The notes below the pieces were generated by a model that searched no databases, had not been told where the DNA came from, and saw only the letters and a program-made list of their open reading frames with translations. A program made the position numbers and the translations under genes. Below are positions 1 through 7,952 of a stretch of DNA of 64,000 nucleotides, in pieces. Location of the stretch: contig NZ_FOZV01000003.1 of the NCBI RefSeq assembly GCF_900116065.1, positions 307,486 through 371,485 on the forward strand. The letters are read 5' to 3'. Positions within the stretch are counted from its first letter, which is position 1, and each line of letters starts with the position of its first letter. This DNA is from Brevundimonas viscosa (GTDB lineage: Bacteria > Pseudomonadota > Alphaproteobacteria > Caulobacterales > Caulobacteraceae).

Positions 1-769
1 CGAGGCGCCGGCTCATGATGAAGCGGGCGACGCCGCCGTCCTCGGCGAACAGGCGGTAGAGGGTGGAGCGGGAGGCGCCGATGCCGGCGGCCACCGTGGC
101 CGCGCCCAGGTCGCGATCGTCCAGATGGGCGAGGATGAAGCGCTCGGCCGCCTCGCGACGCGCCTGGTCGAGCCGCAACAGCACGGCGGACGAGGTCGAC
201 AGGTCGGCGAGCGTGGCGTTGAGCAGCTCCTGGAAGGCCCGGCGCAGGCTGGGCAGCACGTCGTCGCGGAAGCCGTCGGCGTTGCGCACCACCGACTGCA
301 TCAGGTCGCGCAGCACGAAGGTGCGGGGCGCGCCGATGATGCGTCCGTGCAGGCCGTCCAGCGCGCCGCAGGCGGCGGCGATGGCGGCGCGCGGCACGCT
401 GGCGGTCAGGACATGCAGCTCGCGGGCCTCGGTGCGGGAGGCCCGCCGGGTATCGACCAGCAGCAGGTCGCCGGGGCCCGCCCGGTCGAAGCGGCTCTCG
501 CGCCCGCCCTCGAGTTCGCCGGAGAGCACCAGGTGCAGGGCGAAATGGTCGAACCGGTCGCGCCCGGCGCGGGCGCTGCGCGAGTGCACGACGCCGTCGA
601 GGCGGCGCTCGAACAGGATCAGCCCGTCGAGCCGCACCGCCCGCACCCAGGCGAAGAACGGCCCGGCGCCGCGGCTGACGTCCGAGCCCACGGCGTAGAG
701 GCGGCGGTAGGCGTCGAAGGCCTGCCCCGGCGGCAGGGCGTCGCTGTCGAAGCGGAACTGGTCGGTCAT
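1..769 (-). CDS. AraC-family transcriptional regulator (3' end outside window)
   Basis: The minus-strand frame opens at an ATG (769-767) and runs off the left edge, so about 256 residues are visible and the C-terminus is missing. The first ~170 residues look like the cupin-like ligand-binding half of AraC-type activators (FDHFALHLVLSGELEG, then a 'GDLLLVDTRR' strand). Residues ~205-256 begin the paired helix-turn-helix: a helix with RREAAERFILAHL, then VAAGIGASRSTLYRLF and GVARFIMSRRL, which is typical of HTH_18. The start overlaps the stop of the upstream MFS gene by four bases (ATGA), so the two are probably translated together. The likely role is control of that transporter or a catabolic pathway beyond the edge; the effector is unknown. 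Confidence 0.85.
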   Translation of the reverse strand, partial: MTDQFRFDSDALPPGQAFDAYRRLYAVGSDVSRGAGPFFAWVRAVRLDGLILFERRLDGVVHSRSARAGRDRFDHFALHLVLSGELEGGRESRFDRAGPGDLLLVDTRRASRTEARELHVLTASVPRAAIAAACGALDGLHGRIIGAPRTFVLRDLMQSVVRNADGFRDDVLPSLRRAFQELLNATLADLSTSSAVLLRLDQARREAAERFILAHLDDRDLGAATVAAGIGASRSTLYRLFAEDGGVARFIMSRRL

Positions 770-2082
770 GCCGGCGTCTCCGACAGCGCGGGGCGCCACA
801 GTCGCCCGCTGGCGACCGCGAGGGCGAGGGCGACGACGCCGGCGCCGCCCGCCGCCGCCGCGATGGCCTCGGCCAGCCCGGCCCCGGCGCCCGAAGCGGC
901 GCGCAGGTCGCTGAGCAGGCCGGTCAGCCACGGTCCCCCGGCCACGCCGGCCACGGAGATCACCGCCAGGAACAGGGCCCCCATGGCCGGCCGCTGCGGC
1001 GCGGCGGTCATCGCCTGCACGCCGATCAGCACCGATGCGGCCGCCGTCCCGCCGGCGGCGGTGAGGCCGGCGATCAGGAAGAGGGCCTCGATCCGGTCGG
1101 CGACGGGCAGGAAGGCGGCGCAGGCCGCGGCCACGGCTGCCGCCCCGGCGACGAAGGGCGCCGGTCCGCCGCCCCTTGCGGCCGCCATCAGCCAGCCCGC
1201 CGACAGGTGGCCGAGGGGGGCGAAGACCAGCACGATCAGGCCGAAAACGAGCGCGCTCGCGCCCGGATCGAGGTCGAAGGCGCGATGGAGCAGCGAGGGC
1301 GCCCAGGCGCCGGCGGCCTGGACGACGAAGACGCAGGCCCCGCCGGCGGCGGCGATGCTGAGGTAGGCCAGCGGCCGCCGGGCGACGACACCGAGCGCCG
1401 CGCCGAGACCGCCGTGGCGTTCCGGCGGGTACGGGGGCGGCGCGGTCGTTCCGGCCCGGACCAGCAGGGCGGCGAGGATGAGGTTGGGCGCCATCAGCGC
1501 CAGGCTGGCCGCGCGCCAGCCCTCCAGTCCGGCCACGCCGGCGCCCAGCCAGACGAGGGCGGCGCCGCCCAGCAACAGGGCCCCGCTGCGTCCGGCGGCG
1601 GACCCGGTCGTGAACAGGGACAGCCCGCGCGCGCGCCGCCCCGGTTCCGCCTGTCCCGCGATCAGCATCAGCGCGGCAGGGACGAAGACGGCCTGGCCGG
1701 CGCCGAGCAGAACCCGGCCGACGACCATCCCCCCATAGTTCGGGGCGAGAGCGAAGATCGCGGCGCCGAGGGTCCAGATCGTCAGGCAGGCGAGCGACAG
1801 CCTCCAGGGGTTTGCGGCCCGGGCCCAGTGGCCCGCCGCCAGCAGACCGATCACGTAGAGGGCGACGAAGGCCGGCCCCTGCAGCCCGCCGATCTGCGCG
1901 TCGCTGAGGCCGAGTTCGTCGCGGATCAGCGGGGCCGTCACGGCCGGCAGGGCCCGGTCCACATAGGCGGCGAACTGCACCGCGCACAGCAGCGCCACCG
2001 CGGCCCACGGCAGTCGCGCGTCCGCCGCCTGGCGAGGGGCGGCGGGTCGCAACGCAGACACGGACGGCGGGGAAACGGCCAA
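766..2082 (-). CDS. MFS transporter
   Basis: A 438-residue inner-membrane protein with about twelve hydrophobic segments. TM1 (AAVALLCAVQFAAYVDRALP) is followed by the MFS pattern of a cytoplasmic loop containing 'GHWARAANPWR', the degenerate motif A, and 'VVGRVLLGAGQAVFVPAA' resembles motif C of spinster/sugar-phosphate type porters. The predicted start is TTG at 2082 with only a weak ribosome binding site; a GTG a few codons in is an alternative. It is coupled by an ATGA overlap to the AraC-type regulator downstream, suggesting substrate-responsive control. The substrate cannot be assigned from sequence; organic-acid or spinster-like porters are the closest general match. Confidence 0.85.
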   Translation of the reverse strand: MAVSPPSVSALRPAAPRQAADARLPWAAVALLCAVQFAAYVDRALPAVTAPLIRDELGLSDAQIGGLQGPAFVALYVIGLLAAGHWARAANPWRLSLACLTIWTLGAAIFALAPNYGGMVVGRVLLGAGQAVFVPAALMLIAGQAEPGRRARGLSLFTTGSAAGRSGALLLGGAALVWLGAGVAGLEGWRAASLALMAPNLILAALLVRAGTTAPPPYPPERHGGLGAALGVVARRPLAYLSIAAAGGACVFVVQAAGAWAPSLLHRAFDLDPGASALVFGLIVLVFAPLGHLSAGWLMAAARGGGPAPFVAGAAAVAAACAAFLPVADRIEALFLIAGLTAAGGTAAASVLIGVQAMTAAPQRPAMGALFLAVISVAGVAGGPWLTGLLSDLRAASGAGAGLAEAIAAAAGGAGVVALALAVASGRLWRPALSETPA

Positions 2083-2316
2083 GACGAACTTTCAGGATTT
2101 TTCCCGTTATGGGAGCACGGGTCAGGCCGCGTCAAACCGCGGCGGAATTCCCCAGCGGGGGTTGGGATAACTGTGCGTCGTTTTGGGACGCCGCGCCATG
2201 GCGGTTCGAACGGCGTTTGACCAACCTGCTGCGGGCCTGTCCGTCGGGGCGGCGGGCGCCTTTGGCGTGATCTTAACAGGGGGAGCGGACGGCGAAGAGC
2301 CGTCCGGCGTTGCAGA

Positions 2317-2643
2317 ATGTCGAGTAGCGTATCCAGTCGGCCGGCCATCGCGGCCGACGGCGAAGAGGCGGGGCGCATCACAGCGCCGATCCGCTGGGGT
2401 CAAAGGCGCGTCGCCACGCCGTCGGCGAACTCCGATCTGCTGCCGCCGATGAGATGGGACCAGCTGGAAGCGGTGCTGACGGCCATGGCGAGCACCTCCG
2501 ACCGCGCCCTCATGGTCCGGCACCTGCTCGCCGGGGCGCGGCGCGACGCCGACCGACTGCCTGTGGAAGAGACTATCCGCGACATCCTGTGCATCGGCGC
2601 CGCCGCCGCCACGGGCGAACCGGCCGTCCGACCCGCCGCCTGA
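2317..2643 (+). CDS. hypothetical protein, 108 aa
   Basis: An open frame of 108 codons with an ATG at 2317 and another in-frame ATG at 2449; neither has a good Shine-Dalgarno sequence. The C-terminal two-thirds (WDQLEAVLTAMAS, ALMVRHLLAGARRDADRLP) looks like a compact amphipathic helical protein, which argues for real coding there, whereas the N-terminal part is Ser/Arg/Ala rich and less convincing. It is followed at once by two other small frames on the same strand (2670 and 2797). No family recognised. The later start would give a 64-residue product. Confidence 0.4.
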   Translation: MSSSVSSRPAIAADGEEAGRITAPIRWGQRRVATPSANSDLLPPMRWDQLEAVLTAMASTSDRALMVRHLLAGARRDADRLPVEETIRDILCIGAAAATGEPAVRPAA

Positions 2644-2669
2644 CCGACCTCCAACCGACCGACCTTCTC

Positions 2670-2813
2670 ATGCTCAAAGTCCTGAAGCGCCTGATCTGCA
2701 GGCACCAGTTCTGGTGGTCCGAACGCCGCAAGGCCGAGGTCTGCTACCGCTGCGGCCTGAGCCGCAAGGTCTTCGATTCACCCCAGGGAGGCGCCGGTGC
2801 TGGTCCGCTTTGA
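2670..2813 (+). CDS. small Cys-containing protein, 47 aa
   Basis: A short frame encoding MLKVLKRLICRHQFWW, then a stretch with CYRCGLSRK. The pattern (basic helix, Cys-Arg-His, then Cys-x-x-Cys) resembles small zinc-ribbon-like proteins common in alphaproteobacteria and phages; metal binding is inferred from the Cys/His spacing only. It ends 17 bases inside the next frame, suggesting co-translation. The short length makes chance coding possible, but the clustered Cys/Trp/Tyr residues are unlike the Ala/Arg/Pro noise of shadow frames here. Confidence 0.5.
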   Translation: MLKVLKRLICRHQFWWSERRKAEVCYRCGLSRKVFDSPQGGAGAGPL

Positions 2814-2991
2814 ACTGGAGCGAAAGGCGCTCGCACGGCTGTTCCGCGTCGATTTCGTCGGCGTCAGCGGACAGACCTGCGGCAGCCGCTTCGAGGTCCA
2901 CGGGCCGACGGTCGAAACCTTCTTCGATCTCGACGCCGCCCGCGCCCGACTGGACCAGGTGTCCGGCCTCGGCTCGCCCGCCGCCGCCTGA
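2797..2991 (+). CDS. hypothetical protein, 64 aa
   Basis: A GTG start (2797) with an AGGGAG ribosome binding site 6 bases upstream (2785-2790), overlapping the preceding small gene. The 64-residue product starts MLVRFELERKALARLFRVDF and contains alternating hydrophobic strands (FEVHGPTVETFFDLDAA) that look like a small alpha/beta protein. No signal peptide or membrane segment. Family not recognised. The well-placed ribosome binding site is the best support. The 145 bases between its stop and the cphB stop hold GC-rich imperfect inverted repeats but no T tract. Confidence 0.5.
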   Translation: MLVRFELERKALARLFRVDFVGVSGQTCGSRFEVHGPTVETFFDLDAARARLDQVSGLGSPAAA

Positions 2992-3136
2992 AGTCTTTCG
3001 CCGGCGGATCCTCCGCCAGCCATCGCCATGACCGGGTCGCCCCCCCGGTCGGGGCGGCCCGACCGCCGGAAATCCACCTGCCGGGCCGGCCGGGCCGCCT
3101 CCTCGTTCGCAGTCGCCCCTCCCCCGCAGCGTCGCG

Positions 3137-3946
3137 TCAGGCCGGATCGTCCGGGCCCGCTTCCGGGCGCCGACGGGTGAAGTGGAAGCGGTCGCCGCAG
3201 GAGAGGACGTGCATCCGCACGTCGAAGATCGACAGCGGGCGCTCTGCGCGCGCCTCGGCGATGTTCGAGTGGCTGGCCTCCTCCCCGTCGACGACATAGA
3301 CCGCCCCGGCCCCGATCACCCGGCCCTCGTCGCCCTGGACGAGCAGGGCGGTGTCCTCGTCGATGCCGACCCCGAGGAGCCGCGGGTTGTGCGCGACCGC
3401 GCCGAGCAGTCGGCCGTAGCGGCCGCGCTCGGCGAAATGCTGGTCGATGATGACGTCCCTGATCAGCCCCAGCCCCGGAGCCATGTGCAGCTCGCCGATG
3501 CGGTAGGACTCCGCGCTGGGTCCCTTGACCAGCATGGTCTCGCTCATCACCGCCGCGCCGGCCGAGGTGCCGGCGATGAGGCCGCCGGCGCGGTGGATCT
3601 CGTGGATGCGATGCTCGACCGGGGTGTCCCCGATCTGGCTGGAGATGCGCAGCTGGTCGCCGCCGGTGAAGAAGACGCCGGCCGCCCCCTCCAGCTTCTC
3701 CAGCGTCCCGGGATCAGAGCCGTCTGATCGCTCATGGACGTAGAGCTCGACCATGTCGGTGACGCCGAGGGCGGCGAAGGCCTTTTCGTAGGCGTCGAAG
3801 TAGCCGTCCGGCTGATGCGAGGCGACGGTGGCGAGCACCAGCTTACCGCCGTCCAGCAGCCGGGCGAGGGTCGACAGGATGACCTTGTCGCCCTCCCGAT
3901 CCTCGTGCCCGCCGATGATCAGCAGCGGCCCCATGCGATCAGCCAT
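3137..3946 (-). CDS. cphB: cyanophycinase
   Basis: A 269-residue serine peptidase of family S51. Cyanophycinase cuts the Asp-Arg polymer cyanophycin into beta-Asp-Arg dipeptides in the cytoplasm. Visible hallmarks are the N-terminal strand 'GPLLIIGGHEDREGD', 'GVFFTGGDQLRI', the nucleophile elbow 'GGLIAGTSAGAAVMSE' (Ser in GTSAGA), and 'IDQHFAERGRYGRL'. There is no signal peptide, matching the intracellular CphB type rather than secreted CphE. The start at 3946 overlaps the end of cphA by eight bases, and a Met four codons later (3934) is an alternative start. The partner enzyme for the final step, isoaspartyl dipeptidase, is not in the window. Confidence 0.95.
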   Translation of the reverse strand: MADRMGPLLIIGGHEDREGDKVILSTLARLLDGGKLVLATVASHQPDGYFDAYEKAFAALGVTDMVELYVHERSDGSDPGTLEKLEGAAGVFFTGGDQLRISSQIGDTPVEHRIHEIHRAGGLIAGTSAGAAVMSETMLVKGPSAESYRIGELHMAPGLGLIRDVIIDQHFAERGRYGRLLGAVAHNPRLLGVGIDEDTALLVQGDEGRVIGAGAVYVVDGEEASHSNIAEARAERPLSIFDVRMHVLSCGDRFHFTRRRPEAGPDDPA

Positions 3947-6695
3947 GCGGCGGCTCCAGCACGATCTCCTTCGGTCCCGGCTCGGCGGCCCGTTGCGGGC
4001 GGAACGCCTGGATAATTCCCCACACCGCCTCGACCCGGGTCGGGGTGAGCACGACGAGGTCGCCCGGCTCGGCCAGCCGCAGGCACAGTTCGGCGGCTTC
4101 GGATTCCTCGTGCACCTCGTGGATGCGGCCGGGGGCGCAGCCGGCGGCGCGCGCGCCCTCGGTCATCAGCCGCATCACCTCGCCCTTCCCGCGACCGCGG
4201 TTGTCGGGCGCCTCGCGGAAGACGAGGGTGTCGAAATACTCCGCCCCGATCTCGCCCATCTGTCGGATATCGGCCTCCCGGCGGTCGCCGGGAATGCTGA
4301 TCATGCAGATGCTGCGCTGGCCGGACGGCCGGAGAGCCGAACAGACGCGGCCGAGCGCGCGCAGGGCTTCCGGGTTGTGGGCGTAGTCGAGGATGACGCG
4401 GAAGCCGTGATCCTCGTGCAGGTTCATCCGCCCCGGATTCTGATCGAAGGTCGAGCGGAACGAGCCCAGCGCCTCGCCGATGGCGGCCGGCGGAACCCCG
4501 GCGCCCCAGGTCATGGCGGCGGCGGCCAAGGCGTTCTGGACGTTGAACACGGCGTGGCCCTGCAGCGTCGCCGGAATGCCGGCCGCCCGGCAGATCAGGC
4601 GGCGCTCGCCCCGGTCGTGCAGTACGATCTCGTCGGTCTCGGGCTCGTGCAGCACCGCCGCGCCGCCGTCGGCGATGTGCTTGAGCACGAAGCCCGGCGT
4701 CTGCTCGCCGCCGCGCAGCGAGAACCAGCACATCCGGCCGCCGGCGTGGCGGGCCATGCGAATAGTCAGGGGATCGTCGGCGTTGAGCACGCTGACACCG
4801 CGCCGCGAGACGCTCTCGACCACCACAGACTTGACCGCCGCCAGGTCCTCAAGCGTGTCGACCCCCTTGAGGCCGAGGTGGTCCGGCTGGACGTTGAGCA
4901 CGGCGCCGACGTCGCAGCGGTCGAAGGCCAGGCCCTCGCGCAGGATGCCGCCGCGGGCGCACTCCAGCACCGCCACCTCGACGGTGGGGTCGCGCAGCAC
5001 CATGCGGGCGCTCTTCGGGCCGCTGGCGTCGGTCGCCGCGATCTGCTGGTCGCCGATGTAAACCCCGCTGGTGTTGGTGAGGCCGACGACCTTGCCCTGG
5101 GCCTTGAAGATGTGGGCCGCCATGCGGCCGACGGTGGACTTGCCGTTGGTCCCCGTCACCGCCAGCACCGGAATGCGGGCCGGGGCGCCGCGCGGATAGA
5201 GCGAAGCGATGATCGGCTGGGCCACGTCGCGGGCCTGGCCCTCGGAGGGGGCGAGGTGCATGCGCAGGCCCGGCGCGGCGTTGACCTCGACCACCCCGCC
5301 CCCGGTCTCGCGGATGGAACGGCCGATGTCCGGCGCCAGCAGATCGACCCCGGCCACGTCGAGGCCGATGGCCAGCGCGGCCCGTCTGGCGAGGGCGGCG
5401 TTGTCGGGATGGATCTCCGTCGTGCGGTCGACAGCCGTGCCGCCGGCGGACAGGTTGGCGGCGGTTCGCAACAGCACCTCCCGGCCCGCCGCGGGGACTG
5501 AGTCGGCGGCCAAGCCCTGCCGCGCCAGCACCTCCGCGGCGGCGGCGTCGAGACGGATGCGGGTCAGCACGGCCTCGTGGCCCTCGCCGCGGCGGGGATC
5601 GGCGTTCACCGCCTCGACCAGCTCGGCCACGGTGCGGACGCCGTCGCCGGTCACCTTCGGCGGCTCGCGCTCGGCGACGGCGACGACCTGGCCGGCGACG
5701 ACGAGGACGCGGTGGTCGCGGCCGGGCAGCTGTTCCTCGACGATGACCCGGCGGCTGTGGCGGACCGCCTCGTCGAAGGCGCGCCGCAGGTCGGCCTCGG
5801 CGACCAGACCGGTGGTCACGCCCCGCCCGTGGTTGCCGTCCAGCGGCTTGATCACCAGCGGCGCGCGCAGGCGGGCCGCGGCCGCCACCGCCTCGTCAGC
5901 GCTGCGCGCCACCGCGCCCCGGGCCACGGGAATCCCGATCCGCTCGAGCAGGGCCTTGGCCTCGGCCTTGTCCCCGGCCGACTCGGCGGCGACCAGGCCG
6001 GTGCGGTCGGTGACGCTGGCGCGCAGGCGGCGCTGATGGACGCCCCAGCCAAGCTGGATCAGGCTCTGGCCGTTTAGGCGCTCGACGGGGATGCCGCGCC
6101 GGCGGGCGGCGTCGACCAAGGCCTGGGTGCTCGGCCCAAAGGCGGTGCGGCGCAGCGCCGCCGCCACTCCCGCAATGGCGCTCTCCGGGTCGCCGTCGAA
6201 CGGCTCCGTCGGCCGGACGATGCGGTCGAGGCCCTCCACGTTTCGCAGATCGGGCGTGAGCAGCCCGAGCACGATCTCGACGGCCCGGCGGCCGGCCAGC
6301 AGGGCGGCCTCCTCGTCGGTCCAGGCGTACATGACGTTGTAGACGCCCGGGCGGCCGCGGACGGAGCGCGTCTTGCCGCGGGTGACCGGGGCCCCGGCGG
6401 CGCTCTGCAGCTCGATCGCCACGTGCTCGATCACATGGCCCAGCCAGGTGCCGTCGCGCAGCCGGCGCACGAAGCCGCCGGGCTCTCCGTGGCAGCAGCC
6501 GTGACGCTCCAGTCCGGGCAGGCGCTTCAGCAGGGCGTCGGTGAACCCGTGAAGCCGGTCGGTGGGCCATTGCTCCAGCGCCCCGAGGTCCAGCTGCAGC
6601 CGGATCATCGGCCGGGCGCTGTAGAGATGCGGGCCGCGATAGACGGTGCGCTCGAGGACCCGCAACGGTCCTGTCCCCCCGGGGCTCGACGTCAT
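3939..6695 (-). CDS. cphA: cyanophycin synthetase
   Basis: A 918-residue enzyme that elongates cyanophycin (multi-L-arginyl-poly-L-aspartate) using ATP. The order of parts fits CphA: an N-terminal domain (residues ~1-160, with 'WLGHVIEHVAIELQ' and 'GVYNVMYAWTDEE'), an ATP-grasp domain (~220-480, with 'PLVIKPLDGNHGRGVTTG' and 'VEVNAAPGLRMH'), and a Mur-ligase-like domain whose P-loop is 'VLAVTGTNGKSTVGRM', with 'LDYAHNPEALRAL' near the end. The ATG at 6695 overlaps the stop of a small upstream gene (ATGA), and its 3' end overlaps cphB. The open frame continues far upstream to about 7784, but that part is antisense to another gene and is rejected. Length is normal for the family (~870-920). Confidence 0.96.
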   Translation of the reverse strand: MTSSPGGTGPLRVLERTVYRGPHLYSARPMIRLQLDLGALEQWPTDRLHGFTDALLKRLPGLERHGCCHGEPGGFVRRLRDGTWLGHVIEHVAIELQSAAGAPVTRGKTRSVRGRPGVYNVMYAWTDEEAALLAGRRAVEIVLGLLTPDLRNVEGLDRIVRPTEPFDGDPESAIAGVAAALRRTAFGPSTQALVDAARRRGIPVERLNGQSLIQLGWGVHQRRLRASVTDRTGLVAAESAGDKAEAKALLERIGIPVARGAVARSADEAVAAAARLRAPLVIKPLDGNHGRGVTTGLVAEADLRRAFDEAVRHSRRVIVEEQLPGRDHRVLVVAGQVVAVAEREPPKVTGDGVRTVAELVEAVNADPRRGEGHEAVLTRIRLDAAAAEVLARQGLAADSVPAAGREVLLRTAANLSAGGTAVDRTTEIHPDNAALARRAALAIGLDVAGVDLLAPDIGRSIRETGGGVVEVNAAPGLRMHLAPSEGQARDVAQPIIASLYPRGAPARIPVLAVTGTNGKSTVGRMAAHIFKAQGKVVGLTNTSGVYIGDQQIAATDASGPKSARMVLRDPTVEVAVLECARGGILREGLAFDRCDVGAVLNVQPDHLGLKGVDTLEDLAAVKSVVVESVSRRGVSVLNADDPLTIRMARHAGGRMCWFSLRGGEQTPGFVLKHIADGGAAVLHEPETDEIVLHDRGERRLICRAAGIPATLQGHAVFNVQNALAAAAMTWGAGVPPAAIGEALGSFRSTFDQNPGRMNLHEDHGFRVILDYAHNPEALRALGRVCSALRPSGQRSICMISIPGDRREADIRQMGEIGAEYFDTLVFREAPDNRGRGKGEVMRLMTEGARAAGCAPGRIHEVHEESEAAELCLRLAEPGDLVVLTPTRVEAVWGIIQAFRPQRAAEPGPKEIVLEPPHG

Positions 6696-6880
6696 GCCGC
6701 CGCCGCCCCTTGCTGGCGCAGCACGCCGAGCGACATGGCCCGCGCGAGGAAGACCGCCGCTTCGGCGCGGGTGCGCGCCACGCCCTGGGTCAGCACGGTC
6801 TGGTCGACGCGATCGACCGCCCTCCAGCGCCACTGGTCGCCGTCCCGGCTGAGGGTCCAGCTGTAGCCTGAGCCGTCCAT
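6692..6880 (-). CDS. 62-aa protein coupled to cphA
   Basis: A small gene starting ATG at 6880 with a GGAGAG ribosome binding site six bases upstream, ending in a TGA that overlaps the cphA start by four bases. The product (MDGSGYSWTLSRDGDQWRWR at its N-terminus, then a helix with 'RTRAEAAVFLARAMSLG') looks like a short beta-hairpin followed by a helix. No family recognised. Being first in the operon and tightly coupled to cphA, it could be a leader, a cyanophycin granule-associated protein or a regulator; this is inference from position only. Confidence 0.7.
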   Translation of the reverse strand: MDGSGYSWTLSRDGDQWRWRAVDRVDQTVLTQGVARTRAEAAVFLARAMSLGVLRQQGAAAA

Positions 6881-7037
6881 TAACACTCTCCGTTGAGGCA
6901 CCGGAAATGCCGGAGATTTCAGTCGGTTCCTGTGTCGGGAAACCGACGGTCGGAATTCCGTGAACGCCTCGATCAAGGACGGAACCGGCGTCCAACTGGG
7001 GCGTATTGCGGGCTCTGATCCCTTCGAAAGCGACGCC

Positions 7038-7952
7038 ATGACGCCGGCCGACAACCTGACCCCGCTGCGCCCGGACAGCGCCGACCCCGCCGCCTTCCAC
7101 CGCCGCCTGACGCGCTGGAACAGCCGCCGGCTGGAGCCGGTCACGCCGTACGAGGGCTGGGCCGACCATGCGCGCGAGGATGCCGAGATGGTCCTCGTCG
7201 AGGGCGCCTTCATCGAGCGGCTGCGCGCCGACGCCGCCCCGTGGCTGGCCGACCTGCCGGAAGACCCGGACGGCTTCGTCGCGTGGTTCGAGGCGCTGCA
7301 GGGCCAGGGCCCGGGCGAGAACGATCCGCTGTTCCCGTGGCTGGCGGAGGAGGCCGACCTCGAGCAGATGCGCTGGTTCCTGCTCCAGGAGGTGGCCGGC
7401 GAGGCGGGCTTCGACGACCTCGTGGCCATGGCCCAGGTGCGCATGCCCGACCGGCCCAAGATGGAGCTGGCCCGCAACTACTGGGACGAGATGGGCCGCG
7501 GCAACCAGGCCGGCATGCACGGGCCGATGCTGCAGAAGCTGGCCGACCACCTCGACCTGCATCCGACCATCGACGGGACCGTGTGGCCGGCGCTGGCGCT
7601 GGGCAATGTGCTGGTCGCCTTCTCGACCACCCGCCGCTACGCCTTCCACGCCCTCGGGGCGCTGGGCGTGGTCGAGCTGACCGCCCCGTGGCGCGCCGAC
7701 CATGTGGCGCGCGGCCTGAAGCGGCTGGGCGTCGGGCCGGAGCGCAAATACTACGCCCTGCACGCCACCCTCGACGTCGAGCACTCGCGCACCTGGAACG
7801 AGGAGGTGCTGCGCCCGCTGGCCGAGACGCGGCCCGAGGTGATCCGCAGCCTCGCCGAGGGCGCGGTGATGCGGTTGATGGCCGGCGCCGCCTGCTTCGC
7901 GGCCTACCGCGACCGGCTGTGGGGGCCGGAGGACCTGCGGAAGCGCGCATGA
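7038..7952 (+). CDS. iron-containing redox enzyme family protein (haem-oxygenase fold)
   Basis: A predicted 304-residue soluble protein. The helical pattern with acidic/His pairs ('EEADLEQMRWFLLQEVAGE', 'ELARNYWDEMGRGNQAGMHG', 'LHATLDVEHSRTWNEEV') matches the iron-containing redox enzyme family with a haem-oxygenase-like fold, where Glu/His side chains bind a non-haem di-iron site. The start at 7038 is chosen because the residues after it carry the family-like N-terminus; an upstream GTG at 6960 is possible. The stop overlaps the following methyltransferase start (ATGA), so the two are co-translated. The substrate is unknown. It is divergent from the cyanophycin operon across 157 bases. Confidence 0.8.
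   Translation: MTPADNLTPLRPDSADPAAFHRRLTRWNSRRLEPVTPYEGWADHAREDAEMVLVEGAFIERLRADAAPWLADLPEDPDGFVAWFEALQGQGPGENDPLFPWLAEEADLEQMRWFLLQEVAGEAGFDDLVAMAQVRMPDRPKMELARNYWDEMGRGNQAGMHGPMLQKLADHLDLHPTIDGTVWPALALGNVLVAFSTTRRYAFHALGALGVVELTAPWRADHVARGLKRLGVGPERKYYALHATLDVEHSRTWNEEVLRPLAETRPEVIRSLAEGAVMRLMAGAACFAAYRDRLWGPEDLRKRA

Noticed and set aside
3005..3136. GC-rich inverted repeat near the end of cphB as a terminator
   Set aside because: Stem is imperfect and no T tract follows on the minus strand, so it is not called.
6696..7784. Upstream extension of the cphA frame
   Set aside because: The extra ~360 codons are antisense to the redox-enzyme gene, and the 62-aa gene with its ribosome binding site lies in between; the family start fits 6695.
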